Source: Clostridia bacterium
GTDB taxonomy: Bacteria > Bacillota > Clostridia > Oscillospirales > Acutalibacteraceae
Direction: 5' to 3'
DNA: 64,000 bases
Assembly (NCBI GenBank): GCA_017550625.1
Contig: JAFZOL010000025.1
Coordinates: forward strand, 1-64,000
The position numbers and the translations under genes are program-made. The notes under the pieces were generated by a model. It was given only the letters and a program-made list of their open reading frames with translations. It did no database searches and was not told the origin of the DNA. The number at the start of each line of letters is the position of its first letter. Positions within the stretch are counted from its first letter, which is position 1. Of the stretch, positions 1-8,175 are shown piece after piece.

Positions 1-456
1 CTGCACCGTCTGCGGCGAGGCCAGGACCGAGACCGTTGCCAAAGATGCAAACAACCACGTCGGCGGGACTGAGATCAGAGACGCTGTTCCCGCGACCTGC
101 GGTGAAGACGGATATACCGGCGATACATACTGCCTCGGCTGCGGTGTGAAACTCAGCTCCGGCTCCGTGATCTCCAAGACCGGCAACCACACCTGGGACG
201 AGGGTGAGATCACCACTGCCCCGACCTGCAGAGATACCGGCGTTCAGACCTTCACCTGCACCGTCTGCGGTGAGACCAAAGCTGAAACCGTTGCAAAAGA
301 TTCTAACAACCACGTCGGCGGGACTGAGATCAGAGACGCTGTTCCCACGACCTGCGGTGAAGACGGCTATACCGGCGACACCTACTGCCTCGGCTGCGGT
401 GTGAAACTCAGCTCCGGTTCCGTGATCTCCAAGACCGGCAACCATACGTGGGATGC
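1..456 (+). repeat. Tandem 255-bp coding repeat
   Basis: The stretch beginning CTGCACCGTCTGCGG at base 1 recurs at base 256 and stays almost identical to about base 456, a period of 255 bp or 85 codons. Differences are scattered single bases, mostly third-position. The array probably continues upstream of the window. Confidence 0.85.
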
Positions 457-1438
457 AGGTATTACCACAAAAGAACCCGCATCTGAAACGTCGGGGATTA
501 AATTATTCACTTGTATTGTCTGCGGCACAACGAAAGAAGAAACCATTCCGCCTGTAGAATCCTCGAATGGTTCAATCTCAATAGCAGACCTGACAGCTCA
601 CGCTGGAGATACAATTACCGTCCCGATTACCGTTTCAAACAACTCCGGTTTCAGTTATTTGAAATTGCGGTATTCTTTTGACAACGAAGCTTTGACGCTT
701 ATCAAAGTCGAAAACGGTGATGTTTCCACTGACTCATTTACTGAGGCAACAGGTGCTCTTTCTTGGGATTCGAGTGAAGACACAATGAAGAACGGGACTC
801 TCTGTACTTTGACTTTTGCTGTTAATCAGGAGACAGAAGGGGAATATGTCATTGAACTGAGAATGATCAAGTGCTTTAACAATAACGAAGAAGATGTACA
901 CTTTTCCACTCAGAACGGACATATCACTGTAACGAAGTCTGAACATACTCATTCTTGGGATAATGGAAAAGTTTCGAAAAATGCCACTTGTGCCGAGGAA
1001 GGCACAATCACTTACACATGTACGATTTGCGGCGATACCAAAACCGAGCCTGTCGCAAAGCTCACAACACATAGCTTTGGTGAATGGATCGTTGATACAC
1101 CGGCGACCATAACTGCCGAAGGATCCGCACACAGAACCTGTTCTGTCTGTCATCTGACAGAGACTAAAGTTCTGCCGAAAGATGACTTGGATGTTCTTTT
1201 CGGCGACGTTGATCACGATGGAAACGTCACGGCCGCAGATGCTCGCTTAGCTCTCAGGAAAGCTGTCCTTTTGGAAACGTACGAGGAAGGTTCCTATGAG
1301 TTCTTTGTAAGTGATGTGGATTTCGACGGGAGTGTTACCGCCGCAGACGCGAGACTGATTCTGCGCGCTGCAGTCCTTTTGGAAGATCCGGATGCATGGC
1401 TGGAACAATACAAAGAACTGGTCGGTATTGCCGAATGA
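2..1438 (+). CDS. Secreted repeat protein with cohesin-like and C-terminal dockerin domains (5' end outside window)
   Basis: The frame is open from base 2, so the N-terminus and any signal peptide lie outside the window. Visible are two nearly identical 85-residue units (starting near bases 1 and 256), each with two CxxC pairs (CTVCGE and CLGCGV) and an NHTWD segment. A domain at about 570-930 has the beta-sandwich look of a cohesin (AGDTITVPITV near its start). A further CxxC unit follows at 940-1190, then a type I dockerin at 1195-1400 with two calcium loops (DVDHDGNVTAADAR and DVDFDGSVTAADAR). Dockerins anchor proteins to cohesin scaffolds, so this is probably a cell-surface or secreted assembly component. 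The cohesin-like part uses visibly more A/T-rich codons than the repeats or the next genes. No catalytic domain is visible. A terminator follows at 1568. Confidence 0.85.
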   Translation, partial: CTVCGEARTETVAKDANNHVGGTEIRDAVPATCGEDGYTGDTYCLGCGVKLSSGSVISKTGNHTWDEGEITTAPTCRDTGVQTFTCTVCGETKAETVAKDSNNHVGGTEIRDAVPTTCGEDGYTGDTYCLGCGVKLSSGSVISKTGNHTWDAGITTKEPASETSGIKLFTCIVCGTTKEETIPPVESSNGSISIADLTAHAGDTITVPITVSNNSGFSYLKLRYSFDNEALTLIKVENGDVSTDSFTEATGALSWDSSEDTMKNGTLCTLTFAVNQETEGEYVIELRMIKCFNNNEEDVHFSTQNGHITVTKSEHTHSWDNGKVSKNATCAEEGTITYTCTICGDTKTEPVAKLTTHSFGEWIVDTPATITAEGSAHRTCSVCHLTETKVLPKDDLDVLFGDVDHDGNVTAADARLALRKAVLLETYEEGSYEFFVSDVDFDGSVTAADARLILRAAVLLEDPDAWLEQYKELVGIAE

Positions 1439-1567
1439 ACGAATACCATCGCACTCGTCTCAGACATCATCACCCCATCCTAACGTATACTGAAGGAGAG
1501 AAACGGTCGTGAGGAAGACCTGACAAAGAGGGAATGTGATTCATTGTCAGATAGATGAAGCAAAAAC

Positions 1568-1612
1568 AACGCGGCTGCCTGTTATTTGCCAGGCAGCCGC
1601 GTTATTTTTTGA
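1568..1612. terminator. Bidirectional rho-independent terminator
   Basis: GCGGCTGCCT (1571-1580) pairs with AGGCAGCCGC (1591-1600), extended by flanking AAC/GTT. TTATTTTTT follows on the plus strand and an A-rich run precedes it, giving T-rich ends both ways. It lies between the converging dockerin gene and the GH125 gene. The rest of 1439-1643 shows no gene. Confidence 0.85.
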
Positions 1613-1643
1613 AAAATCCGGTTTTGCTAGAAATCAATGTGTT

Positions 1644-2903
1644 TCAAAGCGTGCCGAGCATCTGGGCGAACAGGGCGTTGGCCCAGGCGAACCACGGGCG
1701 CGTGAAGTCCGCGGGGTCGTCCTTATTGAAGGACTCGTGCATAAAACAGGTGTCCGCGTGCGTTTTCGCGAGCATTTCGAGGCATTCTCTCTTTTCCGCT
1801 TCGTCGGTGGAGGTGAGGATCTGCATCACGAGCGAGATGTGCCAGATCTTGTTTTCGCCCGTGTGCGGCGAGCCGATGCCCTTCGCCGCGGCACCCTCGA
1901 AATACCAGGGGTTGCGCTTCGACAGGATGAAGCGGCGCGTATTCCGATAGAGCTCGTCATGAACGTCGCAGTAGCCGAGATAGGGCGCGGCGAGCAGCGA
2001 CGGGGAGTTCGCGTCGTCCATCAGCACGTAATTGCCGAGGCCGTCGGTCTCGTAGGCGTAGATCCTGCCGAAACCGGGCACGTCCGTGACGCCGAAGGCT
2101 TTGACGCCTTCGTCGATCTCTTTGCCGAGGCGCGCCGCCTTTTCGGCGTACGCCGCGTCGCCCGCCGCCGTGAACAACGCCGCGGCCTTTTTCATCGCGA
2201 CGACGGCCATCATGTTGGCGGGGATCAGATAGTTATAATAGCAGCGGTCGTCGGAGGGGCGGAAGCCCGACCACGTCATGCCGGTGTAGCCCACGGGCCT
2301 GCCCTTGCCGTCGTTCGGCATGGTGTCGGTCTCGCGGCGGCACGTGCGGCGGAAATAATAAGAGGACCGTTCCGCGTGGCGCTGCTCGACGGTGAAGGTA
2401 TCCACGATCGCGCGCAGCATCTTCACCGCGTCCTCGGTGAGGACCGAGGCGTCGGCAGTCACGTCGAAATAGTCCGAAAGCAGGAACACGGAGGCGCAAA
2501 GCGAATCCGTCTCGTATTTTCGTTCCCAGATATAGGGGGACGAGAAATCGGTGTCGTCGTGATGGCCGCGGCTCGACTCTTCTTCGTTGAACGCGTTCGA
2601 ATATGGGTCGAGCAGCACGTAGAACGCGTGCCGCCGGATCACGCCGCGGAAGATCTCTCTGAGATACTCGTCATCAGCGCAGAGCGCCGCGTAGGGGCGC
2701 AGCTGCGCGCTCGAATCCCTGAGCCACAGGGCGGGAATATCGCCGGTGATCACGAAATAATCGCCGTTGTCGCAAGGCTTGACCGTGGTTTCGATCGTGT
2801 TGAGATAGCATTGCTTCGCGAGCGGCGCGAGCGCCGGGAACGTACGCTGCGTCTTCTGTTCGAGCGCGTCGGCGTAAGCCAAAAGAGAGTCCGGGATCCG
2901 CAT
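1644..2903 (-). CDS. Glycoside hydrolase family 125 exo-alpha-mannosidase
   Basis: The 419-residue product matches GH125, metal-independent exo-alpha-1,6-mannosidases that trim N-glycan mannose. Family hallmarks are the GDIPALWLRDSSAQLRPY segment near residues 54-71, YTGMTWSGFRPSDD in the middle and MHESFNKDDP with TRPWFAWANALF at the end. Length is normal for the family. There is no signal peptide, so it probably works in the cytoplasm on imported oligosaccharide. ATG 2903 has a GGAGG ribosome site. A promoter (TTGCTT, 17 nt, TATGCT) lies at 2934-2962, so it can be expressed separately from sigE upstream. With the GH38 enzyme in this window it gives two routes for mannose removal. Confidence 0.92.
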   Translation of the reverse strand: MRIPDSLLAYADALEQKTQRTFPALAPLAKQCYLNTIETTVKPCDNGDYFVITGDIPALWLRDSSAQLRPYAALCADDEYLREIFRGVIRRHAFYVLLDPYSNAFNEEESSRGHHDDTDFSSPYIWERKYETDSLCASVFLLSDYFDVTADASVLTEDAVKMLRAIVDTFTVEQRHAERSSYYFRRTCRRETDTMPNDGKGRPVGYTGMTWSGFRPSDDRCYYNYLIPANMMAVVAMKKAAALFTAAGDAAYAEKAARLGKEIDEGVKAFGVTDVPGFGRIYAYETDGLGNYVLMDDANSPSLLAAPYLGYCDVHDELYRNTRRFILSKRNPWYFEGAAAKGIGSPHTGENKIWHISLVMQILTSTDEAEKRECLEMLAKTHADTCFMHESFNKDDPADFTRPWFAWANALFAQMLGTL

Positions 2904-2933
2904 AAGCCAGTTCCTCCGTTATTTGATAGTCTG

Positions 2934-2962
2934 AGCATAGCACAAAACGGAGATGAAAGCAA
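2934..2962 (-). promoter_or_regulatory. Sigma-A type promoter of the GH125 gene
   Basis: On the minus strand, TTGCTT (2962-2957) and TATGCT (2939-2934) are 17 nt apart, about 30 nt before the GH125 start. Confidence 0.6.
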
Positions 2963-2979
2963 GAGGCGGCGCGGTTTTT

Positions 2980-3714
2980 TCACACAGGCTCGCGCATTTC
3001 GCGGTCGAGCTCGCTTTTGAGCGTGGTGAGGATCTTTTTTTCGATGCGCGAGATGTAGCTCTGCGAGATGCCGAGGGCGTCGGCGACCTGCTTTTGCGTG
3101 TATTCCCTGCTGCCCGCGAGCCCGAAGCGCATGCACACGATCTGCCGCTCGCGGTCGGACAGACGCGCCACGCACCGCATCAGGAGTCGGATCTCGTCCT
3201 CGCTCTCCACGCCCGCGCTGATCTCGTCGGGCGAAGACGAGAGGATATCGGAGAGCAGCAGCTCGTTGCCGTCGGGGTCGAAGTTGAGCGGCTCGTCGAT
3301 GCTCACCTCCTGCCCGCGCGAGGCGAGCTTTCGAAGGTGCATGAGGATCTCGTTCTCGACGCAGCGGCTCGCGTAGGTGGCGAGCTTGATCTTCTTGTCC
3401 GGGTCGAAGGTGCGCACCGCCTTGATGAGGCCGATCGTGCCGATGGAGATGAGATCCTCGAGCGGCGTGGCGGACGCGTCGAACTTTTTCGCGATATACA
3501 CCACGAGCCGGAGATTGCGCACGATGAGCTGCTCGCGCGCGGCTTCGTCCCCGCGGCGGATCGCGGCGAAGCAGGCCTCCTCTTCGGCGCGCGTCATCGG
3601 CGGCGGCAGCGAGGGCGAGCCCTCGAGATACCAGACCGTGCCGTTCTGCCACCGGTTTTTCGGGCGCGACAGCACTTTTCGCAGGAGATTTAATAGCTTC
3701 TTTTTGTCATACAT
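2980..3714 (-). CDS. sigE: Sporulation sigma factor SigE (pro-sigma-E)
   Basis: This 244-residue sigma-70 family protein is the early mother-cell sigma factor of sporulation. Region 2 is seen in [17 protein letters not shown] and [18 protein letters not shown], and region 4 in [15 protein letters not shown] followed by a helix-turn-helix ([23 protein letters not shown]). The short basic N-terminus before region 2 fits the pro-sequence that SpoIIGA removes. ATG 3714 is preferred over GTG 3717: AAGGAGGGG sits at a proper distance from the ATG, which overlaps the spoIIGA stop by one base (TGATG), so the two are translationally coupled. The spoIIGA-sigE order is the conserved spoIIG arrangement and shows that the organism belongs to a spore-forming lineage. 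Confidence 0.95.
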   Translation of the reverse strand: MYDKKKLLNLLRKVLSRPKNRWQNGTVWYLEGSPSLPPPMTRAEEEACFAAIRRGDEAAREQLIVRNLRLVVYIAKKFDASATPLEDLISIGTIGLIKAVRTFDPDKKIKLATYASRCVENEILMHLRKLASRGQEVSIDEPLNFDPDGNELLLSDILSSSPDEISAGVESEDEIRLLMRCVARLSDRERQIVCMRFGLAGSREYTQKQVADALGISQSYISRIEKKILTTLKSELDREMREPV

Positions 3715-4568
3715 CACCGGTCCCCTCCTTCAAAAAACGCGCCGCCGATCAGCGCCTGATATTCGTTTCCGAAGCCGTCCGGCGCGACCGCGACGCAGGG
3801 TCTATCCACCTCGCGCCGGCGGGCGTCGTTATACACGACCGCCCTGTCGGCGGTGAACGCCGGCAAAAGACGGGACGCGGAAAGCGCCGTGACGGGCAGC
3901 AGCCGGACCGGCAGCCCCGCGTTCGCCATCGCCTCGACGTCGGACGTGACCTTGAGCCCCGTGAGCGCCTTCGCGGCGGCGTCGTCGAGCAGGATCACTT
4001 CTTTGCCGCCGTAGACGTCGCCGAGGCGGTTGCCCGTGTCGAGCAGCGCCCTGCCCGTGAACGTCCCGCCGCCGCGCGTGATCTCGATGGAATAGACCGC
4101 GTCGGCGGGCTTCGGCGAAAACACCTTTTTGCGCAGAAACAGGATCACGAGATACAGCGCGACGCAAAGGCCCACCACGGCCGGGAGGCTGAGCTCCATA
4201 TAGCCGAAGCCGTTGTTGTAGGTCACGCGGTCGCCGCCGACGAGCGTGACGGCGTAGAGAACGCCGGCGAAGAAAAAGCTCATGCCGAGAAAGAGGCTCA
4301 GGCACCGTAGCATCACCCGGAGCCTTTTCGCGGGGAACGCGATATAGGTGATGCTGGCGCCCATCGCGGCTTTCGTGAGCAAGGTAAAGAAAAAGTTCAT
4401 CTCCGGCGCGAGCAGGACGAGCGAGTATACCCCGCCCACGATCGACGCCACGGTCAGGCGCGCAGGCCCCGTGGCGCAGCCCGAAAACTGCCGCACGCAC
4501 AATAATAGTATGAACGTGACGATCGTGTTGAGCACGATCAGCACGTCGACGTAGACCACCTGCCGCAA
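3714..4568 (-). CDS. spoIIGA: Sigma-E processing peptidase SpoIIGA
   Basis: A 284-residue membrane protease that cleaves pro-sigma-E in the mother cell after a signal from the forespore. The first 150 residues form about five hydrophobic segments. The C-terminal half is an aspartic-protease-like domain with the DTGN motif (Asp177). The start is unusual. The frame opens with TTG at 4568, supported by GAGGG eight bases upstream; the GTG at 4559 is an alternative. The N-terminal [11 protein letters not shown] resembles the start of other SpoIIGA proteins. The last codons hold the ribosome site of sigE. Its promoter region has an unusually long spacer (see the promoter entry). Confidence 0.93.
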   Translation of the reverse strand: MRQVVYVDVLIVLNTIVTFILLLCVRQFSGCATGPARLTVASIVGGVYSLVLLAPEMNFFFTLLTKAAMGASITYIAFPAKRLRVMLRCLSLFLGMSFFFAGVLYAVTLVGGDRVTYNNGFGYMELSLPAVVGLCVALYLVILFLRKKVFSPKPADAVYSIEITRGGGTFTGRALLDTGNRLGDVYGGKEVILLDDAAAKALTGLKVTSDVEAMANAGLPVRLLPVTALSASRLLPAFTADRAVVYNDARRREVDRPCVAVAPDGFGNEYQALIGGAFFEGGDR

Positions 4569-4595
4569 AACGCCATCCCTCTTTTCCGCTGTTTC

Positions 4596-4628
4596 ATTAT
4601 ATCGCCGGCCGGGCGCGTATTATGTCAG
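4596..4628 (-). promoter_or_regulatory. Putative spoIIG promoter with a long spacer
   Basis: On the minus strand a perfect TATAAT (4601-4596) lies upstream of spoIIGA. No good -35 exists at 17 nt, but CTGACA (4628-4623) lies 21 nt away. The Bacillus subtilis spoIIG promoter is known for a 22-nt spacer and activation by Spo0A. TTCTGACA here resembles a 0A box imperfectly, so the Spo0A link is inference. Confidence 0.45.
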
Positions 4629-4656
4629 AAACGGGGCGGCTTTTTGCCCGGCGACG

Positions 4657-4682
4657 AAAAAACCGCCCCCGAGGGAGCGGTT
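4657..4682 (-). terminator. Terminator after the M32 carboxypeptidase gene
   Basis: On the minus strand AACCGCTCCC pairs with GGGGGCGGTT across a tight loop and runs into TTTTTT. It closes the nadE/yhaM-prmA/M32 gene set. Confidence 0.75.
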
Positions 4683-4700
4683 GGAACTTGTATTGAATTC

Positions 4701-6206
4701 TTATTTCAATTCATAGAGCTTCGTGAACTTTTCTTCGAGATAATCGAGATAATACTCGACGTTCAGCCCCTCGCCCGTGACGGCGCGGATCCATTCGTCC
4801 GGCGTCGTGAGCGAAGCGATCGAGAACACGCGTTCGGTAAGCCAGTCGCCGATCTTTTTGAGGTCGCCCGCCCGGATCGCGGCGTAAACGTCGAAGTCCT
4901 TTTGCATCGTGCGCAGGATCTGCGCGCCGTAGGCGTTGCCGAGGGCGTAGGACGGGAAATAGCCGTAAGAGCCCGTCCAGTGCACGTCCTGCAGGCAGCC
5001 GAGCGCGTCGGAGGGCACCTCGACGCCGAGATATTCGCGGTATTTCTCGTTCCACAGGCGCGGGACGTCGTCCACCGTGATCGCGCCGTTGACGAACGCC
5101 TTTTCGAGCTCGTAGCGGATGAGAATGTGCAGCGGATAGGTCAGCTCGTCGGCGTCCATGCGGATGAGCGAGGGCGTAGCGATGTTGACCGCTTCGAAAA
5201 GCTCGCGCTCGCTGACGTCGGCGAAGGTGTCGCCGCTGAGCTCTTTGAGCTTCGGCATGACGAACGAGATGAACGCTTCGCTTCTGCCGACGATGTTCTC
5301 GAAAAAGCGCGAGATGCACTCGTGCATGGCGCTGGTCATATGGTCGGCGGCGTGCTCGTCGTAGAGCGCCTTCGGCTCGTTCTGCATGAACAGGGCGTGG
5401 CCGCCCTCGTGCATGGTGGAGAAGATGTTCGAGATGAACGAGTCCTCGTAATAATGCGTGGTGACGCGTACGTCGAGCCTTCCGTAGTGGTCGGTGAAGG
5501 GGTGCTCGGTGGTCATCAGCACGAGGCGATCTTTTTCGAGGCCCTCGAGCTCCAGAAGATAGCGCGAGAACGCCTCCTGCTGCGGGATCGGCACCTTGCG
5601 GCTCAGAAAATCGGAGCGGATGGGCTTGCCCTCGGCGGCGATACGTTTGACAAGCGGGATGACGCGCGCCTTGAGCGCGCCGAAGAACGCGTCGAGCTGT
5701 TCGATGGAGCCGCCCTTTTCGTAGTCGTCGAGCAGGGTGTCGTAAACGGTGGCCTTCTGCTCGTCGCGCAGCAGTACTGTCTGCCGCGTGTAGTTGATCA
5801 CCTTTTCAAAGGAGCCGCGGAACTGTGAAAAGTCGCTCGCCTGCTTGGCGCGCAGCCAGTCGGTGTAGGCCTTGTTGAAGGCGCAGTCCATCTCGTAAGA
5901 GAGCTTCGCGGAGATGTTCTTCTCCTTCGCCCAGCGGTCGTAAAGGTAGTTCACGGCGGAGATCTGAATATCGGTCAATCCCTCGTGATCGGCGTGAAGC
6001 TCCTCAATGAGACGCACGTAGGGCTTCGCGTGGGTCATGGCGAAGATCTTTTTGCCGAGGATCGCCATGTCTTCGCCGGCCTGCTCCATACCCGCGGGCG
6101 GCGCGACGCACTCCATATCGAAGGCGACCTTGCCGACGCACCGGTAATAGGCCTCGATGTCGTTCAGGAGGCCGGATAGTTTTTTCCATTTTTGCTGATT
6201 CGTCAT
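4701..6206 (-). CDS. M32 family metallocarboxypeptidase (carboxypeptidase Taq type)
   Basis: The 501-residue protein carries the ordered motifs of M32 zinc carboxypeptidases: EHPFT (about 234), DVRVTT (about 245), the zinc site HEGGH (266-270), MHECISRFFENIVGR with the third ligand, and ELTYPLHILIRYELEK near 365. The family removes C-terminal residues from peptides, usually in the cytoplasm, and there is no signal peptide. Length is the family norm. The gene starts 13 bases after the yhaM-prmA stop, with a GGAG site, so it is probably the last gene of the nadE operon. A terminator follows. The HES motif of other members reads HEC here, which keeps the liganding Glu. Confidence 0.93.
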   Translation of the reverse strand: MTNQQKWKKLSGLLNDIEAYYRCVGKVAFDMECVAPPAGMEQAGEDMAILGKKIFAMTHAKPYVRLIEELHADHEGLTDIQISAVNYLYDRWAKEKNISAKLSYEMDCAFNKAYTDWLRAKQASDFSQFRGSFEKVINYTRQTVLLRDEQKATVYDTLLDDYEKGGSIEQLDAFFGALKARVIPLVKRIAAEGKPIRSDFLSRKVPIPQQEAFSRYLLELEGLEKDRLVLMTTEHPFTDHYGRLDVRVTTHYYEDSFISNIFSTMHEGGHALFMQNEPKALYDEHAADHMTSAMHECISRFFENIVGRSEAFISFVMPKLKELSGDTFADVSERELFEAVNIATPSLIRMDADELTYPLHILIRYELEKAFVNGAITVDDVPRLWNEKYREYLGVEVPSDALGCLQDVHWTGSYGYFPSYALGNAYGAQILRTMQKDFDVYAAIRAGDLKKIGDWLTERVFSIASLTTPDEWIRAVTGEGLNVEYYLDYLEEKFTKLYELK

Positions 6207-6219
6207 ATTGTTTCTCCGT

Positions 6220-8175
6220 TCAGTTCAGTTTGCTTTCGAGGCAGACCCAGCCGTTATCCTCGTGCCGCACGGTCACATGGAAGCCGTTTTCGGTAAGGCA
6301 GGCGCGCACCTCGTCCTCCCTGAGGTCGATGATGCCGGACATGATATACGTGGCGTCGGGGTTCAGGAAACGCCTGATATCGGGCGTGAGCGCGATGATG
6401 GCGTCCGCCACGATGTTGGCGGTCACGACGTCGTATTTGCCGCTGACCTCGTCCACGAGGTTGCCGTGCAGCATGGTGAAGTTCGCGCCGGTGAAGCCGT
6501 TGAGGCGGCCGTTTTCTTTGGCGACCTTCACGGCGAGCTTGTCGATATCCACGCCTACGACGCTGTCGGCGCCGAGCAGCATACCCGCAACGGACAGGAT
6601 ACCGCTGCCGCAGCCGACGTCGAGCATCTTCACGCCCGGACGGATGGTATCCTCGAGCGCCTGCATGCAAAGGCGCGTAGTCTCGTGCGTGCCGGTGCCG
6701 AAGGCAAGGCCGGGCTCGAGCGTGAGCACCTTGCGGTCACCCGCGTCATAATCGTCGATCCACACGGGGCGGATCAGTAGCTTTTTGCCCACCTCGATGG
6801 GCTTGAAATACTGCCGCCAGTTGTTCTCCCAGTCCTCTCTGCGGCAGTCGGCGAGCTCCACTTCGTAGGGGATGTTTTCGGCGTCGAGCCGCTCGCGGAT
6901 GAACGAGACCGCCTCGGCGGGATTGTTTTCGGGCGAAATGTAGACGTGCACGATTCCCTTCGTGCGGTCCTTCTGCAAGAGCTCCTCGTCGATCAGGTCG
7001 ATGTTCGCGATCTCGAGGGTCTCTTCTTCGAGATGCGAATAGTCCTCGATATAGATGCCGTAGGGCACGGTCATGTTCACGATGCTCGCCGCGGCGTCCA
7101 CGTCGCCGACCGGCACGCTGATGCTGATCTCGGTCCAGGGCTGCTCGGGCGCCTCTTCGGGCTCGGGCGCTTCAGACTTCGGGGCGGGGCCGTTTTCGAT
7201 GTGCCAGTCGAAGCACACGTCGGTGCTGACTTTTTTTCTGCCGTGGGCGTGGAACTTGCGGTCGTCCAGCGCCCAGATCTTATTCGAGAAGCCGCCGGGC
7301 TCGACGTCCTTGACCACGTTTTCGATCTCATAGATGTTCGCGTCGAGCGTGTCGAGGGTCGAAAGGATCTCGGCCTCGAGGAAGAGCGGGCGCACTGCCG
7401 CCCCGTATTCGGGGATGCCGTGGTGCGACACGAGCATGTGCTGGATGAGCACGAGGGTGTTCTCATCGATCTCCTGCTCTTTGCCGATGCGCTCCACGAT
7501 CATGGCGCCGCGCACGAGGTGCCCGATCAGGGTGCCGGGCACGGTGTAGCCGTCCACAAGGCCGGTCTCGTTGAGCGCGAACTCTTCGCTTTTGGCAATA
7601 TCGTGCAAAATCGCGCCGGCAAGCAGCAGGTCGCCGTCGACGGATGGATAGAGCTTGATGATAGCCTCGGCCAGCTTGCAGATCGAGAGCGTGTGCATGA
7701 GGAGTCCCCCGCGGATCGCGTGGTGCAGGCGGTAGGCCGCCGGCAGCTCGAGGATCCTGCTCTTGTATTCGTCAAGCACGGCGTTCGTCAGCTTTTTAAG
7801 GTCTTCGTCCTCAAAGCCCGCGACGATCGAAAGCAGGGCGTTATACATGTCCTCCCCTTCGAAGGCAGCGGAGGGCACGTAGTCCGAGAGCTTGACGCCG
7901 TCGTTTTCTGTGGCGCGGCGCATGCGCTCGATCTTGAACTGGTTCTGGTTGTTATAGAGGTTCATCATGCCGCGCACGAGGATGAGCTCGCCCGGCTTCG
8001 GGCGCTCGGCCTCGGTGCCGCGGTAGTCCCAGCATTTGGCGACGATATCGTCCTCGCCGTCGCACACGATCATGTCGAGATACTGCGCGCCGGTGCGCGT
8101 GAGCTTGCGCTCGCAGGTCTTCACAAGCACGAACCCCTGCAGGGTCCCGGTTTTATCAAAGGGTTGCAGCTTCAT
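6220..8175 (-). CDS. Fusion of YhaM-type 3'-5' exoribonuclease (OB + HD) and ribosomal protein L11 methyltransferase PrmA
   Basis: One uninterrupted 651-codon frame joins two housekeeping enzymes. Residues 1-325 match YhaM: an OB-fold (about 12-90) that grips RNA, then an HD phosphohydrolase domain with His161, the His191-Asp192 pair (ILHDIAKSEE) and HHGIPEYG at 251-258. Residues 328-346 are a Pro/Glu/Ala-rich linker. Residues 347-651 match full-length PrmA: the N-terminal substrate domain, the EDWENNWRQYFKP segment (448-459), FGTGTHETT (492-500), the SAM site MLDVGCGSG (517-525) and the catalytic-loop region TANIVADAI (585-593). PrmA trimethylates L11. The ATG overlaps the end of nadE by 20 bases and has GGAAGGAG upstream. 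Both halves look intact, so both activities are expected. The fusion is unusual. Confidence 0.88.
   Translation of the reverse strand: MKLQPFDKTGTLQGFVLVKTCERKLTRTGAQYLDMIVCDGEDDIVAKCWDYRGTEAERPKPGELILVRGMMNLYNNQNQFKIERMRRATENDGVKLSDYVPSAAFEGEDMYNALLSIVAGFEDEDLKKLTNAVLDEYKSRILELPAAYRLHHAIRGGLLMHTLSICKLAEAIIKLYPSVDGDLLLAGAILHDIAKSEEFALNETGLVDGYTVPGTLIGHLVRGAMIVERIGKEQEIDENTLVLIQHMLVSHHGIPEYGAAVRPLFLEAEILSTLDTLDANIYEIENVVKDVEPGGFSNKIWALDDRKFHAHGRKKVSTDVCFDWHIENGPAPKSEAPEPEEAPEQPWTEISISVPVGDVDAAASIVNMTVPYGIYIEDYSHLEEETLEIANIDLIDEELLQKDRTKGIVHVYISPENNPAEAVSFIRERLDAENIPYEVELADCRREDWENNWRQYFKPIEVGKKLLIRPVWIDDYDAGDRKVLTLEPGLAFGTGTHETTRLCMQALEDTIRPGVKMLDVGCGSGILSVAGMLLGADSVVGVDIDKLAVKVAKENGRLNGFTGANFTMLHGNLVDEVSGKYDVVTANIVADAIIALTPDIRRFLNPDATYIMSGIIDLREDEVRACLTENGFHVTVRHEDNGWVCLESKLN

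Noticed and set aside
1536..3020. Long plus-strand frame across the GH125 gene
   Set aside because: Antisense shadow of GH125 that also crosses the terminator and the GH125 promoter; no ribosome site or known domain.
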